NCBI RefSeq assembly: GCF_013349955.1
Contig: NZ_JABVXC010000015.1
Coordinates: forward strand, 1-64,000
Source of the DNA: Onishia taeanensis
GTDB lineage: Bacteria; Pseudomonadota; Gammaproteobacteria; Pseudomonadales; Halomonadaceae
DNA length: 64,000 bases
Direction of reading: 5' to 3'
The translations under genes and the position numbers were made by a program. The notes under the pieces were generated by a model that was not told the origin of the DNA, did not search any database, and saw only the letters and a program-made list of their open reading frames with translations. Positions 49,212 to 58,473 of the stretch are shown one piece after another (positions within the stretch are counted from its first letter, which is position 1; every line of letters begins with the position of its first letter).

Positions 49212-49815
49212 ATGGATCAAGCCGCCGCTGGCCAGGCTCGCCAAGGGCCTGGCCGAGCGCGGCGTGACCCCCAACCAAGTGACGGTCACCAGCTTCCTGG
49301 TCGGCATGCTGGCACTGCCACTGCTGGCGCAGCAAGCCTATGGCTGGGCATTGGCGGCGATTCTCGTCAATCGCCTGGGCGATGGCCTGGATGGCGCTCT
49401 TGCCCGGCACACCGGGCTTGCCAGCGATGCCGGTGGTTTTCTGGACATCGGCCTCGACTTCCTGTTCTATGCCGCCGTGGTACTGGGCTTCGCCCTGGCG
49501 GATCCGCCGGCCAATGCGCTGGCCGCCGCGCTATTGCTGTTCGCCTTCGTCGGCACCGGCAGCTCCTTTCTGGCCTTCGCGATCATGGCCGCCAAGCACG
49601 ACCTGGCAAGGCCCAGCTTCGAGAGCAAGGCGTTCTACTACCTGCATGGCCTCACCGAGGGCACCGAAACCATTCTGGCCTTCGTGGTTTTCTGCCTGTG
49701 GCCCGAACACTTTGCCGTGCTGGCGTCGATCTTTGCTGCGGCTTGCCTGCTGACCACCGGCACCCGGCTATGGGGCGGCTTTCATACGGTCAGGGCAAGG
49801 GAGCGCAGCGCATGA
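49189..49815 (+). CDS. CDP-alcohol phosphatidyltransferase family protein
   Basis: 208 residues from ATG 49189, with AGAGGAG upstream. The full CDP-alcohol motif is present: D65-x2-D68-G69-x2-A72-R73-x8-G82-x3-D86-x3-D90. About six membrane helices. It joins a CDP-linked lipid to an alcohol at the inner membrane. It is not PgsA or PssA by context, so the alcohol is unknown. It overlaps the fused reductase upstream by 23 bp and the DUF3047 gene downstream by 4 bp, so the three are translationally linked. Confidence 0.88.
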   Translation: MLDRWTNEWIKPPLARLAKGLAERGVTPNQVTVTSFLVGMLALPLLAQQAYGWALAAILVNRLGDGLDGALARHTGLASDAGGFLDIGLDFLFYAAVVLGFALADPPANALAAALLLFAFVGTGSSFLAFAIMAAKHDLARPSFESKAFYYLHGLTEGTETILAFVVFCLWPEHFAVLASIFAAACLLTTGTRLWGGFHTVRARERSA

Positions 49816-50507
49816 GGCATCAACCATGCGTCAAGCTGGCCTCGGGGCTGAGCGGGCTCTTGGTGGCAGGTCTGGGGCTGAGCGCTCTTGCCGAGCCCCT
49901 GCAGGTGGCCGAGATCAGCTTCAGTCCAAGCGATATCCTGGGCTGGCCGATGCGTGACTTCGATGGCGAAACCGACTATCGGCTGGTGGAGTTGGACGGA
50001 GAACAGGTACTCAGGGCACAGGCTCGCGGACAGGCCTCGGCCAAGTATCTGGAGCAGGAGATCGACCTTGACCGCACCCCCTATCTGCACTGGTGCTGGC
50101 GTGTTGCGTCTACCTATCCGGGGCTTGTGGAAACCACCAAGGGCGGTGATGACTACCCGGCGCGGGTCTATGTGGCTCGCAAGACCGGCTGGCTGCCGTT
50201 CCAGGTGCAGTCGGTGAACTATGTCTGGTCATCGAACCAAGTGGCGGGTAGCGCTTGGCCGAATGCCTTCACCGAACGCGCCCAACTGCTGGCGCTCGAG
50301 GGCAAGGAGGCCCCGGTCGGCCAGTGGGTGGCCGAGGTGCGCGATGTGCGCGAGGACTTCAGCCGCTTGTTCGGTGAGCGCCCGGCGCGCTTGAGCGGCG
50401 TCGCCTTGATGACCGACGGCGACAATGCAGGGGGCGATGCCACCGCCTGGTATGCTCGCTTGGCGTTTTCCGACGCCTCTGCGCCGCCTCGCTGTCCGGG
50501 GCAGTAA
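49812..50507 (+). CDS. DUF3047 exported protein
   Basis: 231 residues. A signal peptide (LASGLSGLLVAGLGLSALA|EP) is followed by a DUF3047 domain with YLHWCWRV, DDYPARVYV, the Val-Asn-Tyr-Val-Trp-Ser segment and VALMTDGDNAGGDATAWY. Periplasmic. The start overlaps the CDP-alcohol transferase stop by 4 bp (ATGA). The domain has no known activity; it often accompanies this type of transferase, which suggests a joint role in lipid or envelope metabolism (inference). Confidence 0.85.
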   Translation: MRHQPCVKLASGLSGLLVAGLGLSALAEPLQVAEISFSPSDILGWPMRDFDGETDYRLVELDGEQVLRAQARGQASAKYLEQEIDLDRTPYLHWCWRVASTYPGLVETTKGGDDYPARVYVARKTGWLPFQVQSVNYVWSSNQVAGSAWPNAFTERAQLLALEGKEAPVGQWVAEVRDVREDFSRLFGERPARLSGVALMTDGDNAGGDATAWYARLAFSDASAPPRCPGQ

Positions 50508-50604
50508 TACTCTTAGTCCGGTGCAGTCATAACGGGCAGGTGGCGAGTCGACCGCCCGATCCACCGCTCGTGCTCATGGTATGCGGCAGATGCAAAAGGC
50601 AGAG

Positions 50605-50640
50605 GCAAAAAAAGGGGCAGCCCAATGGACTGCCCCTTTC
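50605..50640 (-). terminator. Terminator of the FKBP gene
   Basis: A 10-bp stem (50611-50620 with 50630-50639) with a 9-nt loop, and a T run in the minus direction. It may also end the DUF3047 operon from the other side. Confidence 0.85.
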
Positions 50641-50672
50641 TTGTCAGCGTTTGCTGAGCGCTATGGGCGAGC

Positions 50673-51155
50673 TTAGTGCTCCACGCCACCTTCGCCGTGC
50701 ACGTGGCCGTGCTCGACTTCTTCTTCGCTCGCTTCACGCACTTCGGCGATTTCGACGTCGAAGTTCAGGTTCTGACCGGCCAGCGGGTGGTTACCGTCGA
50801 CGGTAACGGTGTCGCCTTCGACCTGAGTCACGGTGACCATCAGCGGGCCGCCCTGAGTCTGAGCCTGGAACTGCATGCCCGGCTGGACGTCTTCGACGCC
50901 CTGGAAGGCATCACGCGGCACTTCCTGCACCAGGCCTTCCTGGATTTCGCCGTAACCTTCTTCGGGGGTAACGGCCACTTCCAGCTTGTCGCCGGTCGCC
51001 TTACCTTCCAGTTCCTTTTCCAGACCCGGAATGATGTTGCCGGAGCCGTGCATATAGGTAAGCGGATCGCGACCTTCGGAGCTGTCCAGCACCTCACCAG
51101 AATCATTTTTCAGGGTGTAGTGGAACGCGACTACGGTATTCTGCGCAATTTGCAT
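50673..51155 (-). CDS. FKBP-type peptidyl-prolyl isomerase, SlyD-like
   Basis: 160 residues from ATG 51155. The FKBP domain begins VVAFHYTLKNDSGEVLDSS and continues with GSGNIIPGLEKEL; the inserted flap domain follows, with DTVTVDGNHPLAGQNLNFDVE. A short C-terminal tail HGHVHGEGGVEH is His-rich, fewer histidines than E. coli SlyD but possibly metal-binding. Cytoplasmic folding helper. The longer frame upstream is not needed. Confidence 0.9.
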   Translation of the reverse strand: MQIAQNTVVAFHYTLKNDSGEVLDSSEGRDPLTYMHGSGNIIPGLEKELEGKATGDKLEVAVTPEEGYGEIQEGLVQEVPRDAFQGVEDVQPGMQFQAQTQGGPLMVTVTQVEGDTVTVDGNHPLAGQNLNFDVEIAEVREASEEEVEHGHVHGEGGVEH

Positions 51156-51372
51156 TGATGGACCTTTCGGTGAGTGCATGTCGCGACAATGGTAACGCGA
51201 TGGCCCAAGGGCTGTCAGGGGCGTCTGGGGATTTTTCAGCTTGTTCGGAGCGATCATGATGTTGATTCAAGCCTTAGGGCCGCAGTTGCGTGTCGCCCGA
51301 GGCAGGGATACCCTGAATTCGACTGTTCATCTTCCTTTCACCCGACTACGAATGCCGCTGGAGAGAATGTCC

Positions 51373-51657
51373 ATGACCGTGACGCTGATCTGGCTGATCG
51401 CCTTTGCCGTGATCCTGTTATTGACCGTTAAGAGTTGGAGCGGGGCGTTGGGAACCTTCTTCGAGCGCAAGATGCCATCGCTGTTGCTCAGCGGTGGCGA
51501 TGACCGCTGGGTCTGGTGCCCGGCGATTGCCGTGCTGGGCGCGACCACCGTGGTGCGCCCGGTCGACATGGTATTCACCGTGCTACTGCTGGCGCTGATC
51601 GTGTGGCTTGCCAAGAGCCTGATCGGTTGGGCCATGAACCGGGTCAAGCTGCACTGA
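51373..51657 (+). CDS. Small membrane protein, unknown
   Basis: 94 residues from ATG 51373, preceded by GGAGAG 9 bp upstream; an ATG at 51367 has poor spacing. Two or three hydrophobic segments (TVTLIWLIAFAVILLLTV, then about 48-62 and 67-84) flank a short charged loop. It is not recognised as a known family. Isolated from neighbours and followed by a strong hairpin. Inner membrane by prediction. Confidence 0.6.
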   Translation: MTVTLIWLIAFAVILLLTVKSWSGALGTFFERKMPSLLLSGGDDRWVWCPAIAVLGATTVVRPVDMVFTVLLLALIVWLAKSLIGWAMNRVKLH

Positions 51658-51736
51658 ATCCGTGTGCAGCATCATCGGCCCCCGCTGATGGTGCTTGCAG
51701 GGACGGCTCCGCTTCAAAATCCGCCAAGCAAAAACG

Positions 51737-51768
51737 ACAAGGCCCGCGAGCGTGCTCGCGGGCCTTGT
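51737..51768. terminator. Strong bidirectional hairpin
   Basis: A perfect 14-bp stem (51737-51750 with 51755-51768) with a CGTG loop, between the small membrane protein and the slyB-like gene, which converge here. Confidence 0.82.
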
Positions 51769-51888
51769 GCGTTCCCTGTGCGTACGACAAGGGCCTGCTG
51801 GGCTCTTTCGTGCCAGCTCATGTTCTTGCTAGTTCAGGCAAAGTGCTGGGTCGACTGTCTTTGCCAGCCTCTCGGCGTTTTCCCGATA

Positions 51889-52371
51889 TTAGTACGGTGC
51901 CACGCTGAGGTTAGAGCCGCTGCCGATCAGGCGTACGCGCTGGCCGACCTGGAAGGCACGATCGGCTTTCTGCACCACGACCACACTTTGACCGGTATCG
52001 CGGCGAATCTCCATTTCCCAGGCGGTGGTCCGGTTAGCGGAATCCTCGATCTTCTTGCCGGCCACGCTGCCGCCGATGGCGCCCGCGGCGGTGGCCAGCG
52101 TCCGGCCTGAGCCGCCGCCGATCTGGTTACCCAGCAGGCCACCGATGACGGCGCCGCCGATGCCGCCGAGCGCACCGCTGTTCTGGTCGCCGGCCTGAAT
52201 CTGTACCTGGCGCAAGGCGGTGATGGTGCCATAGCTGACCGACTGAGCCGTCTTCGCCTGGTTACCGGTGTACACGTCTCCTGAATAGGGGCTAGTGTTG
52301 GCGCAGCCGGCAAGCGCCAGCAGGCCGGCGGCCAGTACAGGAAGCAGGGCGTGTGACTTGAGGTAGCGCAT
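51889..52371 (-). CDS. slyB: Glycine-zipper outer membrane lipoprotein, SlyB-like
   Basis: 160 residues. The signal peptide ends in lipobox LALAGC, lipidated C23. A glycine-zipper 2TM stretch follows (GGIGGAVIGGLLGNQIGGGSG), then a C-terminal beta domain. It matches the SlyB/Pcp family, which stabilises the outer membrane under stress. GAAGGAGG precedes the ATG. It stands alone. Confidence 0.9.
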   Translation of the reverse strand: MRYLKSHALLPVLAAGLLALAGCANTSPYSGDVYTGNQAKTAQSVSYGTITALRQVQIQAGDQNSGALGGIGGAVIGGLLGNQIGGGSGRTLATAAGAIGGSVAGKKIEDSANRTTAWEMEIRRDTGQSVVVVQKADRAFQVGQRVRLIGSGSNLSVAPY

Positions 52372-52511
52372 GGTAAATCCTCCTTCGCTTACACGTTAAG
52401 AAACTCGGAGAGTGATTGGCATCGTTAGGAAACGGTGTTTTTTAACTAGTCTAACGCCATTCTCGGTGCTCGGCCAGTTATGTTTTGACCGCAAGGCATG
52501 GCCGTGGTGCC

Positions 52512-52563
52512 CAAGATTGGTCCCTAGCATTAGTCCTTAACATTAGTGCCTGACGGAAGTGCC
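52512..52563. repeat. 13-bp degenerate tandem repeat
   Basis: Four 13-bp units (52512-52524, 52525-52537, 52538-52550, 52551-52563) with a common RTTAGTSCY core in the middle copies. It is the same period as other intergenic arrays in the window but a different sequence. Confidence 0.6.
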
Positions 52564-52611
52564 GGAAAGCAGTACTGACAGAGTATCGCCCCTGCGGGCA
52601 GTTATCGAGAC

Positions 52612-52643
52612 ATGAAAAACCCATCCCGCCGGGCGGGATGGGT
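52612..52643 (-). terminator. Terminator of the 72-residue protein gene
   Basis: An 11-bp stem (52619-52629 with 52633-52643) with a 3-nt loop, followed by five T in the minus direction. It lies 66 bp past the gene stop. Confidence 0.88.
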
Positions 52644-52709
52644 CATGGTCGGTCACTTGATGCGTCGTTTCTGAGGTGCTGCTTCGTTCGGGTTTGCGAC
52701 GCTGGTGAA

Positions 52710-52928
52710 TCAGTCCTCTTCGATCACCGGCATGTCACCGGTCAAGACTTCGTCCCAGGCGTCGTCGAGGGAGTAACCCGCGCGGCTATCAACGGTATCG
52801 ATGACTTCGACGGCGTGCTGCAGAGATTCCCGCTTGCCTTTCAGTGCGACCACCAGTTTGGCGAGTTCCTGCTTGCTGAACGTGTCGGCGATCAGATCGG
52901 CTTGGTGGGTCAGTTCGATGCAGTTCAT
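52710..52928 (-). CDS. Small conserved-looking protein, unknown
   Basis: 72 residues from ATG 52928, with GAGGTG 6 bp upstream. Acidic and helical; ELAKLVVALKGKRESLQHAVEVID and a C-terminal DVLTGD-like acidic tail. No membrane segment or motif is recognised. It has its own ribosome binding site and a strong terminator, so it is probably a real, independently expressed gene. Confidence 0.6.
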   Translation of the reverse strand: MNCIELTHQADLIADTFSKQELAKLVVALKGKRESLQHAVEVIDTVDSRAGYSLDDAWDEVLTGDMPVIEED

Positions 52929-53199
52929 GTGTAACACCTCGTACAGTGGCCATCGGCGATGGCGTTATGGTCCGTTTGCTACTCATGCCGGGCCAGGTAA
53001 GTGCCCGTCGCTGCAGTGGCGAAGTGGTCACACGCTTGGAAAGACCATCGCTCAAGGCGCCTGGGTCATCGATCGGAGCGCCTTCGTTGTAGCTCAGTGC
53101 AAGGGATCCTGAGTCGGGGTAGCGACACTGGCTTGCGCTGTGATTTGACTATGGTGCAGCACAGCAGAATCGACCATGCCTCATTGGCCGCAGCTTGTG

Positions 53200-53216
53200 T
53201 TGTAACCTGACTACAA
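53200..53216. promoter_or_regulatory. Imperfect TTGTA...TACAA inverted repeat
   Basis: A 17-nt element, TTGTA-N7-TACAA, sharing TTGTA and GACTACAA with the perfect palindrome at 55206-55222 on the other side of aceA. Regulatory role inferred from the similarity. Confidence 0.3.
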
Positions 53217-53284
53217 AATGGCAATAACGTCGGCGAAATTGTCGATATCCTTCATGAGAGCCGGGAAATGGGAAAACAGACATC

Positions 53285-53312
53285 AAAAGGGGGAGGCCGA
53301 TGGCCTCCCCTT
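53285..53312 (-). terminator. Terminator of aceA
   Basis: A stem of about 11 bp (53288-53298 with 53302-53312) with a GAT loop, followed by T in the minus direction. It lies about 35 bp past the aceA stop. Confidence 0.8.
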
Positions 53313-53346
53313 GGTGATAATTCGCTCGGTGCGGCGAGTTCGTCGA

Positions 53347-54945
53347 TCAGGCGAACTGGTTCATGGTGTTGTCCTTGCCACCGGCTTTCAGGGCGCCTTC
53401 GCCGGAGAAGTACTCCTTGTGATCATCGCCGAGGTTGGAGCCGGCCATGTCCTGGTGCTTGACGCAGGCCAGGCCCTTGCGGATCTCCTGACGCTGAACG
53501 CCTGTCACGTAGGCCAGCATGCCTTCCTCGCCGAAGTAGCCCCGCGCCAGGTCATCGGTGGACAGGGCGGCGGTGTGGTAGGTCGGCAGGGTGATCAGGT
53601 GGTGGAAGATACCTGCCTCGCGGGCGGCATCGCGCTGGAAATTGCGGGTCCAGTCATCGGCGAGGGTGGCAAGCTCGCTGTCATCGTAGGCCGCGTTCAT
53701 CAAGTCGGCGCGATCATAGGCGCTGACGTCTCGGCCTTCCTGCTCCCAGGCGTCGAAGACCTGCTGACGGAAGTTGAGCGTCCAGTTGAAGGAGGGCGAG
53801 TTGTTGTAGACCAGCTTGGCGTCCGGGCAGACCTTGCGGATGCGGTTGACCATGCCGGCGATCTGGCCGACATGCGGCTTCTCGGTCTCGATCCATAGCA
53901 GGTCCGCGCCGTGTTGTAGCGAGGTGATGCAGTCCAGCACCACCCGGTCCTCGCCGCTGCCCGGCTTGAATTGATAGAGGCCGTTGGCCAGGCGTACCGG
54001 CTTTCTGAGCTCGCCGTCGAGCTTGATCAGGGTATCGCCCTCGGCGACATCGTCCGCCGAGGCCACCGGTGTGGTCTCGAGGAAATGATTGTACTGGCTG
54101 GCCAGGTCGCCGGGCTCGCGGGAGACCGGAATCTTCTGGGTCAAACCGGCGCCCAGGGAATCGGTGCGAGCGACGATCACGCCCTCATCGACGCCGAGTT
54201 CCAGGAAGGCGTAGCGCACGGCGTTGATCTTGGCGAGGAAGTCCTCGTGGGGCACGGTCACCTTGCCGGCCTGGTGGCCGCACTGCTTGGCATCCGAGAC
54301 CTGGTTCTCGATCTGGATGCAGCAGGCGCCGGCCTCGATCATCTTCTTGGCCAGCAGGTAGGTGGCCTCCTCGTTGCCGAAGCCGGCATCGATGTCGGCG
54401 ATGATCGGTACTATATGGGTCTCGAAGCCGTCGATCTTGTCCTGTGCGGCCCGAGCGCCGATTTCATCGCCCTCGGCGCGAGCCTCGTCCAGCGCCTTGA
54501 ACAGATGGCCAAGTTCCCGGGCATCGGCCTGGCGCAGGAAGGTGTAGAGCTCCTCGATGAGTGCCGGCACGCTGGTCTTCTCGTGCATCGACTGATCCGG
54601 CAGCGGGCCGAAATCGGAGCGCAACGCGGCCACCATCCAGCCAGACAGGTAGAGATAACGCTTGTCGGTGGTGCCGTGGTGTCGCTTCACCGCCAGCATC
54701 TTCTGCTGCCCGATGAAGCCGTGCCAGCAGCCCAGCGACTGGGTGTACTGGCGGGTATCGGCGTCGTAGGCGGCCATGTCGCGACGCATGATGCCGGCGG
54801 TGTAGCGGGCGATCTCCAGCCCGGTACGAAAGCGGTTCTGAGTCTTCATGCGTGCCGCGTACTCGGGGTTGATGGTGTCCCACTTGCCGCCTTGGGCCTC
54901 GCGCAGGGCGGTCAGGGTCTGGATTGCATCTTGATATGCTGACAT
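53347..54945 (-). CDS. aceA: Isocitrate lyase
   Basis: 532 residues from ATG 54945, with GAGGA upstream; a longer frame adds 27 unrelated residues. It splits isocitrate to glyoxylate and succinate, the first step of the glyoxylate shunt. Catalytic C222 is in KQCGH (KKCGH in E. coli). Length and sequence are of the larger Pseudomonas type rather than the 434-residue E. coli type. No malate synthase gene is in the window. It stands alone between two terminators, with operator-like palindromes upstream. It competes with the isocitrate dehydrogenase at the window end for substrate. Confidence 0.95.
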   Translation of the reverse strand: MSAYQDAIQTLTALREAQGGKWDTINPEYAARMKTQNRFRTGLEIARYTAGIMRRDMAAYDADTRQYTQSLGCWHGFIGQQKMLAVKRHHGTTDKRYLYLSGWMVAALRSDFGPLPDQSMHEKTSVPALIEELYTFLRQADARELGHLFKALDEARAEGDEIGARAAQDKIDGFETHIVPIIADIDAGFGNEEATYLLAKKMIEAGACCIQIENQVSDAKQCGHQAGKVTVPHEDFLAKINAVRYAFLELGVDEGVIVARTDSLGAGLTQKIPVSREPGDLASQYNHFLETTPVASADDVAEGDTLIKLDGELRKPVRLANGLYQFKPGSGEDRVVLDCITSLQHGADLLWIETEKPHVGQIAGMVNRIRKVCPDAKLVYNNSPSFNWTLNFRQQVFDAWEQEGRDVSAYDRADLMNAAYDDSELATLADDWTRNFQRDAAREAGIFHHLITLPTYHTAALSTDDLARGYFGEEGMLAYVTGVQRQEIRKGLACVKHQDMAGSNLGDDHKEYFSGEGALKAGGKDNTMNQFA

Positions 54946-55119
54946 GGAGCCATCCTCATCGGTCGGTTGTACCTGGCGGCGGCATGCGGCGTCGAGTGTT
55001 TCATGCTGCGCTGCAGGATATATCAAGCGTTAATCAGGCAGACGATCTTGTCTGTGCTGCCTTGGTCGAAGGGGACATGGCATTAAATCGGTTGTAATAG
55101 GCCGGATAATCTCGGCACC

Positions 55120-55135
55120 TAAAACGACTGTTTTA
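55120..55135. promoter_or_regulatory. Palindrome TAAAAC-N4-GTTTTA upstream of aceA
   Basis: Perfect 6-bp arms with a 4-bp spacer, about 175 bp upstream of the aceA start. It is a candidate operator; the regulator is unknown. Confidence 0.35.
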
Positions 55136-55205
55136 ATGTCGCCCTGACAACGACTATGGCCCATGGCATCGGGGCTTCACCATGATTACTTAGCGGTAGG
55201 GAGCG

Positions 55206-55222
55206 TTGTAGTAAGACTACAA
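55206..55222. promoter_or_regulatory. Palindrome with FadR-subfamily core upstream of aceA
   Basis: TTGTAGT-AAG-ACTACAA has perfect 7-bp arms. Its centre, TAGTAAGACTA (55209-55219), fits TNGTNNNACNA, the core known for the FadR subfamily of GntR regulators. It lies about 260 bp upstream of aceA and just past the GNAT gene. A half-site (TGTAGT) recurs at about 55246. The regulator is not in the window. Confidence 0.4.
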
Positions 55223-55285
55223 GCAGGGTCTTTTTCGGCCATGCCTGTAGTCTTGTTTCTGGGGGGAAAGAGAAGGGGTTGCGAA

Positions 55286-55726
55286 TCAATCGCCTAGCGG
55301 AAGGCGCATGTTGCGGTGCGGTATCCCGGCATCGATAAATTCATCACCGAAGGCAATGAACCCCAGGCGTTCGTAGAAGGGGAGGGCATGCGCCTGGGCG
55401 GCGAGCTCTAGATGTGCATGGCCGTGGGAGCGCGCGGCCTCGATGGTGGCTTGCATCAGCGCCACGCCGATACCCAGACCGCGGGCCTCGGCCAGCACGG
55501 CGACGCGCCCGATGTGGCCATCGGGCAGCAGGCGGGCGGTGCCCAGGGCCTTGGAGCCGTGCCAGGCGAGGATATGCAGGCAGTCGGGATCGAGGCCGTC
55601 CCACTCTTCCTCCACCGGCACGGCCTGCTCCTCGATGAAGACTAGCCGGCGAATCTCGCCGGCGATGGCCCCCAGTTCGTCCCAACTGCCCTGCTGGAGG
55701 GTGACTTCACTGGCATGCGGCTTCAT
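55286..55726 (-). CDS. GNAT-family N-acetyltransferase
   Basis: 146 residues, one GNAT domain. The acetyl-CoA-binding segment is ARGLGIGVALMQATIE, and ALPFYERLGF is the typical C-terminal motif; RRLVFIEEQAVP near the N terminus resembles the ElaA-like subgroup. A strong GGAGG precedes the ATG. It overlaps roxA by 4 bp (ATGA), so it is made together with the ribosomal hydroxylase. The substrate is unknown; a ribosomal protein is a reasonable guess from context only. Confidence 0.87.
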   Translation of the reverse strand: MKPHASEVTLQQGSWDELGAIAGEIRRLVFIEEQAVPVEEEWDGLDPDCLHILAWHGSKALGTARLLPDGHIGRVAVLAEARGLGIGVALMQATIEAARSHGHAHLELAAQAHALPFYERLGFIAFGDEFIDAGIPHRNMRLPLGD

Positions 55727-56922
55727 GCGCCATCCTCCATCTCGTCTGCCGGCCAGCTCAGGCTGCCGCGATCCAGCAGGCCGGCGAGCAGCGACGCCGC
55801 ACCGGGGTAGGCGAGCAATTCGGCATCGATGGACGCCTGCGAGGCCAGGGCCCGGGCCAGGCCCATCTCGCAGGGCAGGCCATCACCGTCGACGAACAGG
55901 GTCGCCTGGGTGTCGTCCAGGGCGCGCCAGGCGAAGCGCGAGCCCAGGGTGCGCTCCAGATGCCCCCCGGCTTCGAGCTCGGCGGCAAGCTCATCGACCG
56001 GCGTCGGCTCCTCCTGCGGCACCAGCTGGTCGACATACTTGGGCTGGGTCATCGCCCGTCCGAACCACTGGGCCAACTGGGCCGGATCATCGAGGGTATC
56101 GAGGATCAGCCGACGCATGCGCTCGAGCGCCTCGTCGTTGAGCTCGCCGGGGTCGGTGGGTGGCGTCATGCCGGCATCGCTGTAGCGCAGGGAGGTCGGC
56201 AGCGTCTCGCCCATGTAGTCGGCGAAGGAGGTCACCGACTCGTCGGCGGACAGCGCTCGGAAGCCCACCGAAAGGGTCATGCAGTCTTCCGACTGGCTGA
56301 CGCCGTGATGGGCGTGGCCCGGCGGAAGATAGAGCATGTCGCCGGGCTCGAGCACCCAGTCCTGGTCCGGCATCACCTCGAAGTGCTCGAGAATGCGCAG
56401 GTCGATGCCGTCGATGATTGGGGCATCCTCGTCGACGGCACCGCCCAGCTGCCAGCGGCGCTGACCGTTGGCCTGTAGCAGGAATACATCGTACTGATCG
56501 ACATGGGGACCAACGCTGCCACCCGGCGGTGCGTAGCTGATCATGATGTCGTCGAGACGCCAGCGGGGCAGGAAGCTGAAGGCTTCCAGCAGGTCGGCGA
56601 CCGCCGGCACGTAGTGATCCACGGCCTGCACCAGCAGGGTCCAGTCACGCTCGGGCAGGCGCGCGAAGGTGGCCTCATCAAAGGGGCCATGACTGACCTG
56701 CCAGGGCTTGGGGCTCCCCTGGTTGTCGCGGCCGTGTTCTTCGACCAGGCGTGCCTCGATGCCTTCCTCGCAGGCCAGGCCCGCCAGTTCATCGGGGGAC
56801 AGCGGGCTTTCGAGATCCGGGAAGGCGCCGCGAATCAGCAGCGGCTTGCGCTGCCAGTACTGGCCGAGGAAGTCGGCGGCGCTGAGGCCGCCCAGCATGG
56901 GCAAGGGCGTGTCGGCAGACAT
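55723..56922 (-). CDS. roxA: Ribosomal protein uL16 3-hydroxylase (JmjC-type)
   Basis: 399 residues. A 2-oxoglutarate/Fe(II) oxygenase of the RoxA (YcfD) family that hydroxylates an arginine of ribosomal protein uL16. Metal ligands are H140 and D142 (GPHVDQYDVF) and a later His in PPGHAHHG, probably H205. The C-terminal dimerisation and winged-helix region is of normal length. GAGGACA precedes the ATG. In E. coli roxA is near purB; here it directly follows purB on the same strand, with a terminator between. Confidence 0.93.
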   Translation of the reverse strand: MSADTPLPMLGGLSAADFLGQYWQRKPLLIRGAFPDLESPLSPDELAGLACEEGIEARLVEEHGRDNQGSPKPWQVSHGPFDEATFARLPERDWTLLVQAVDHYVPAVADLLEAFSFLPRWRLDDIMISYAPPGGSVGPHVDQYDVFLLQANGQRRWQLGGAVDEDAPIIDGIDLRILEHFEVMPDQDWVLEPGDMLYLPPGHAHHGVSQSEDCMTLSVGFRALSADESVTSFADYMGETLPTSLRYSDAGMTPPTDPGELNDEALERMRRLILDTLDDPAQLAQWFGRAMTQPKYVDQLVPQEEPTPVDELAAELEAGGHLERTLGSRFAWRALDDTQATLFVDGDGLPCEMGLARALASQASIDAELLAYPGAASLLAGLLDRGSLSWPADEMEDGA

Positions 56923-56944
56923 GGTGTGGTGTCCTCAGATAAAG

Positions 56945-56975
56945 GCAAACAGGCGCTGGCGGAGCCAGCGCCTGT
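56945..56975 (-). terminator. Terminator of purB
   Basis: A perfect 12-bp stem (56949-56960 with 56964-56975) with a GGA loop and a moderately T-rich stretch in the minus direction, between purB and roxA. Confidence 0.7.
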
Positions 56976-57031
56976 CGGTGGCGCAGTGCGTGGAGGCCCA
57001 TAATGGGCCGTCCGTGTCGGGTTTTACAGGC

Positions 57032-58435
<1,404 letters not shown>

Positions 58436-58473
58436 TTAATCAAGGCCGTGGGCGCAATAAGCACTCGTCCGGG

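Larger units (their letters stand above)
52929..53346. other. Intergenic stretch downstream of aceA
   Basis: 418 bp. It contains an operator-like site at 53200-53216 and the aceA terminator at 53285-53312. No gene is seen in the rest. Confidence 0.6.
54946..55285. other. aceA upstream region
   Basis: 340 bp between the GNAT gene and aceA, containing two palindromes (55120-55135 and 55206-55222). No clear -35/-10 pair was found on the minus strand and no gene is seen. Confidence 0.6.
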
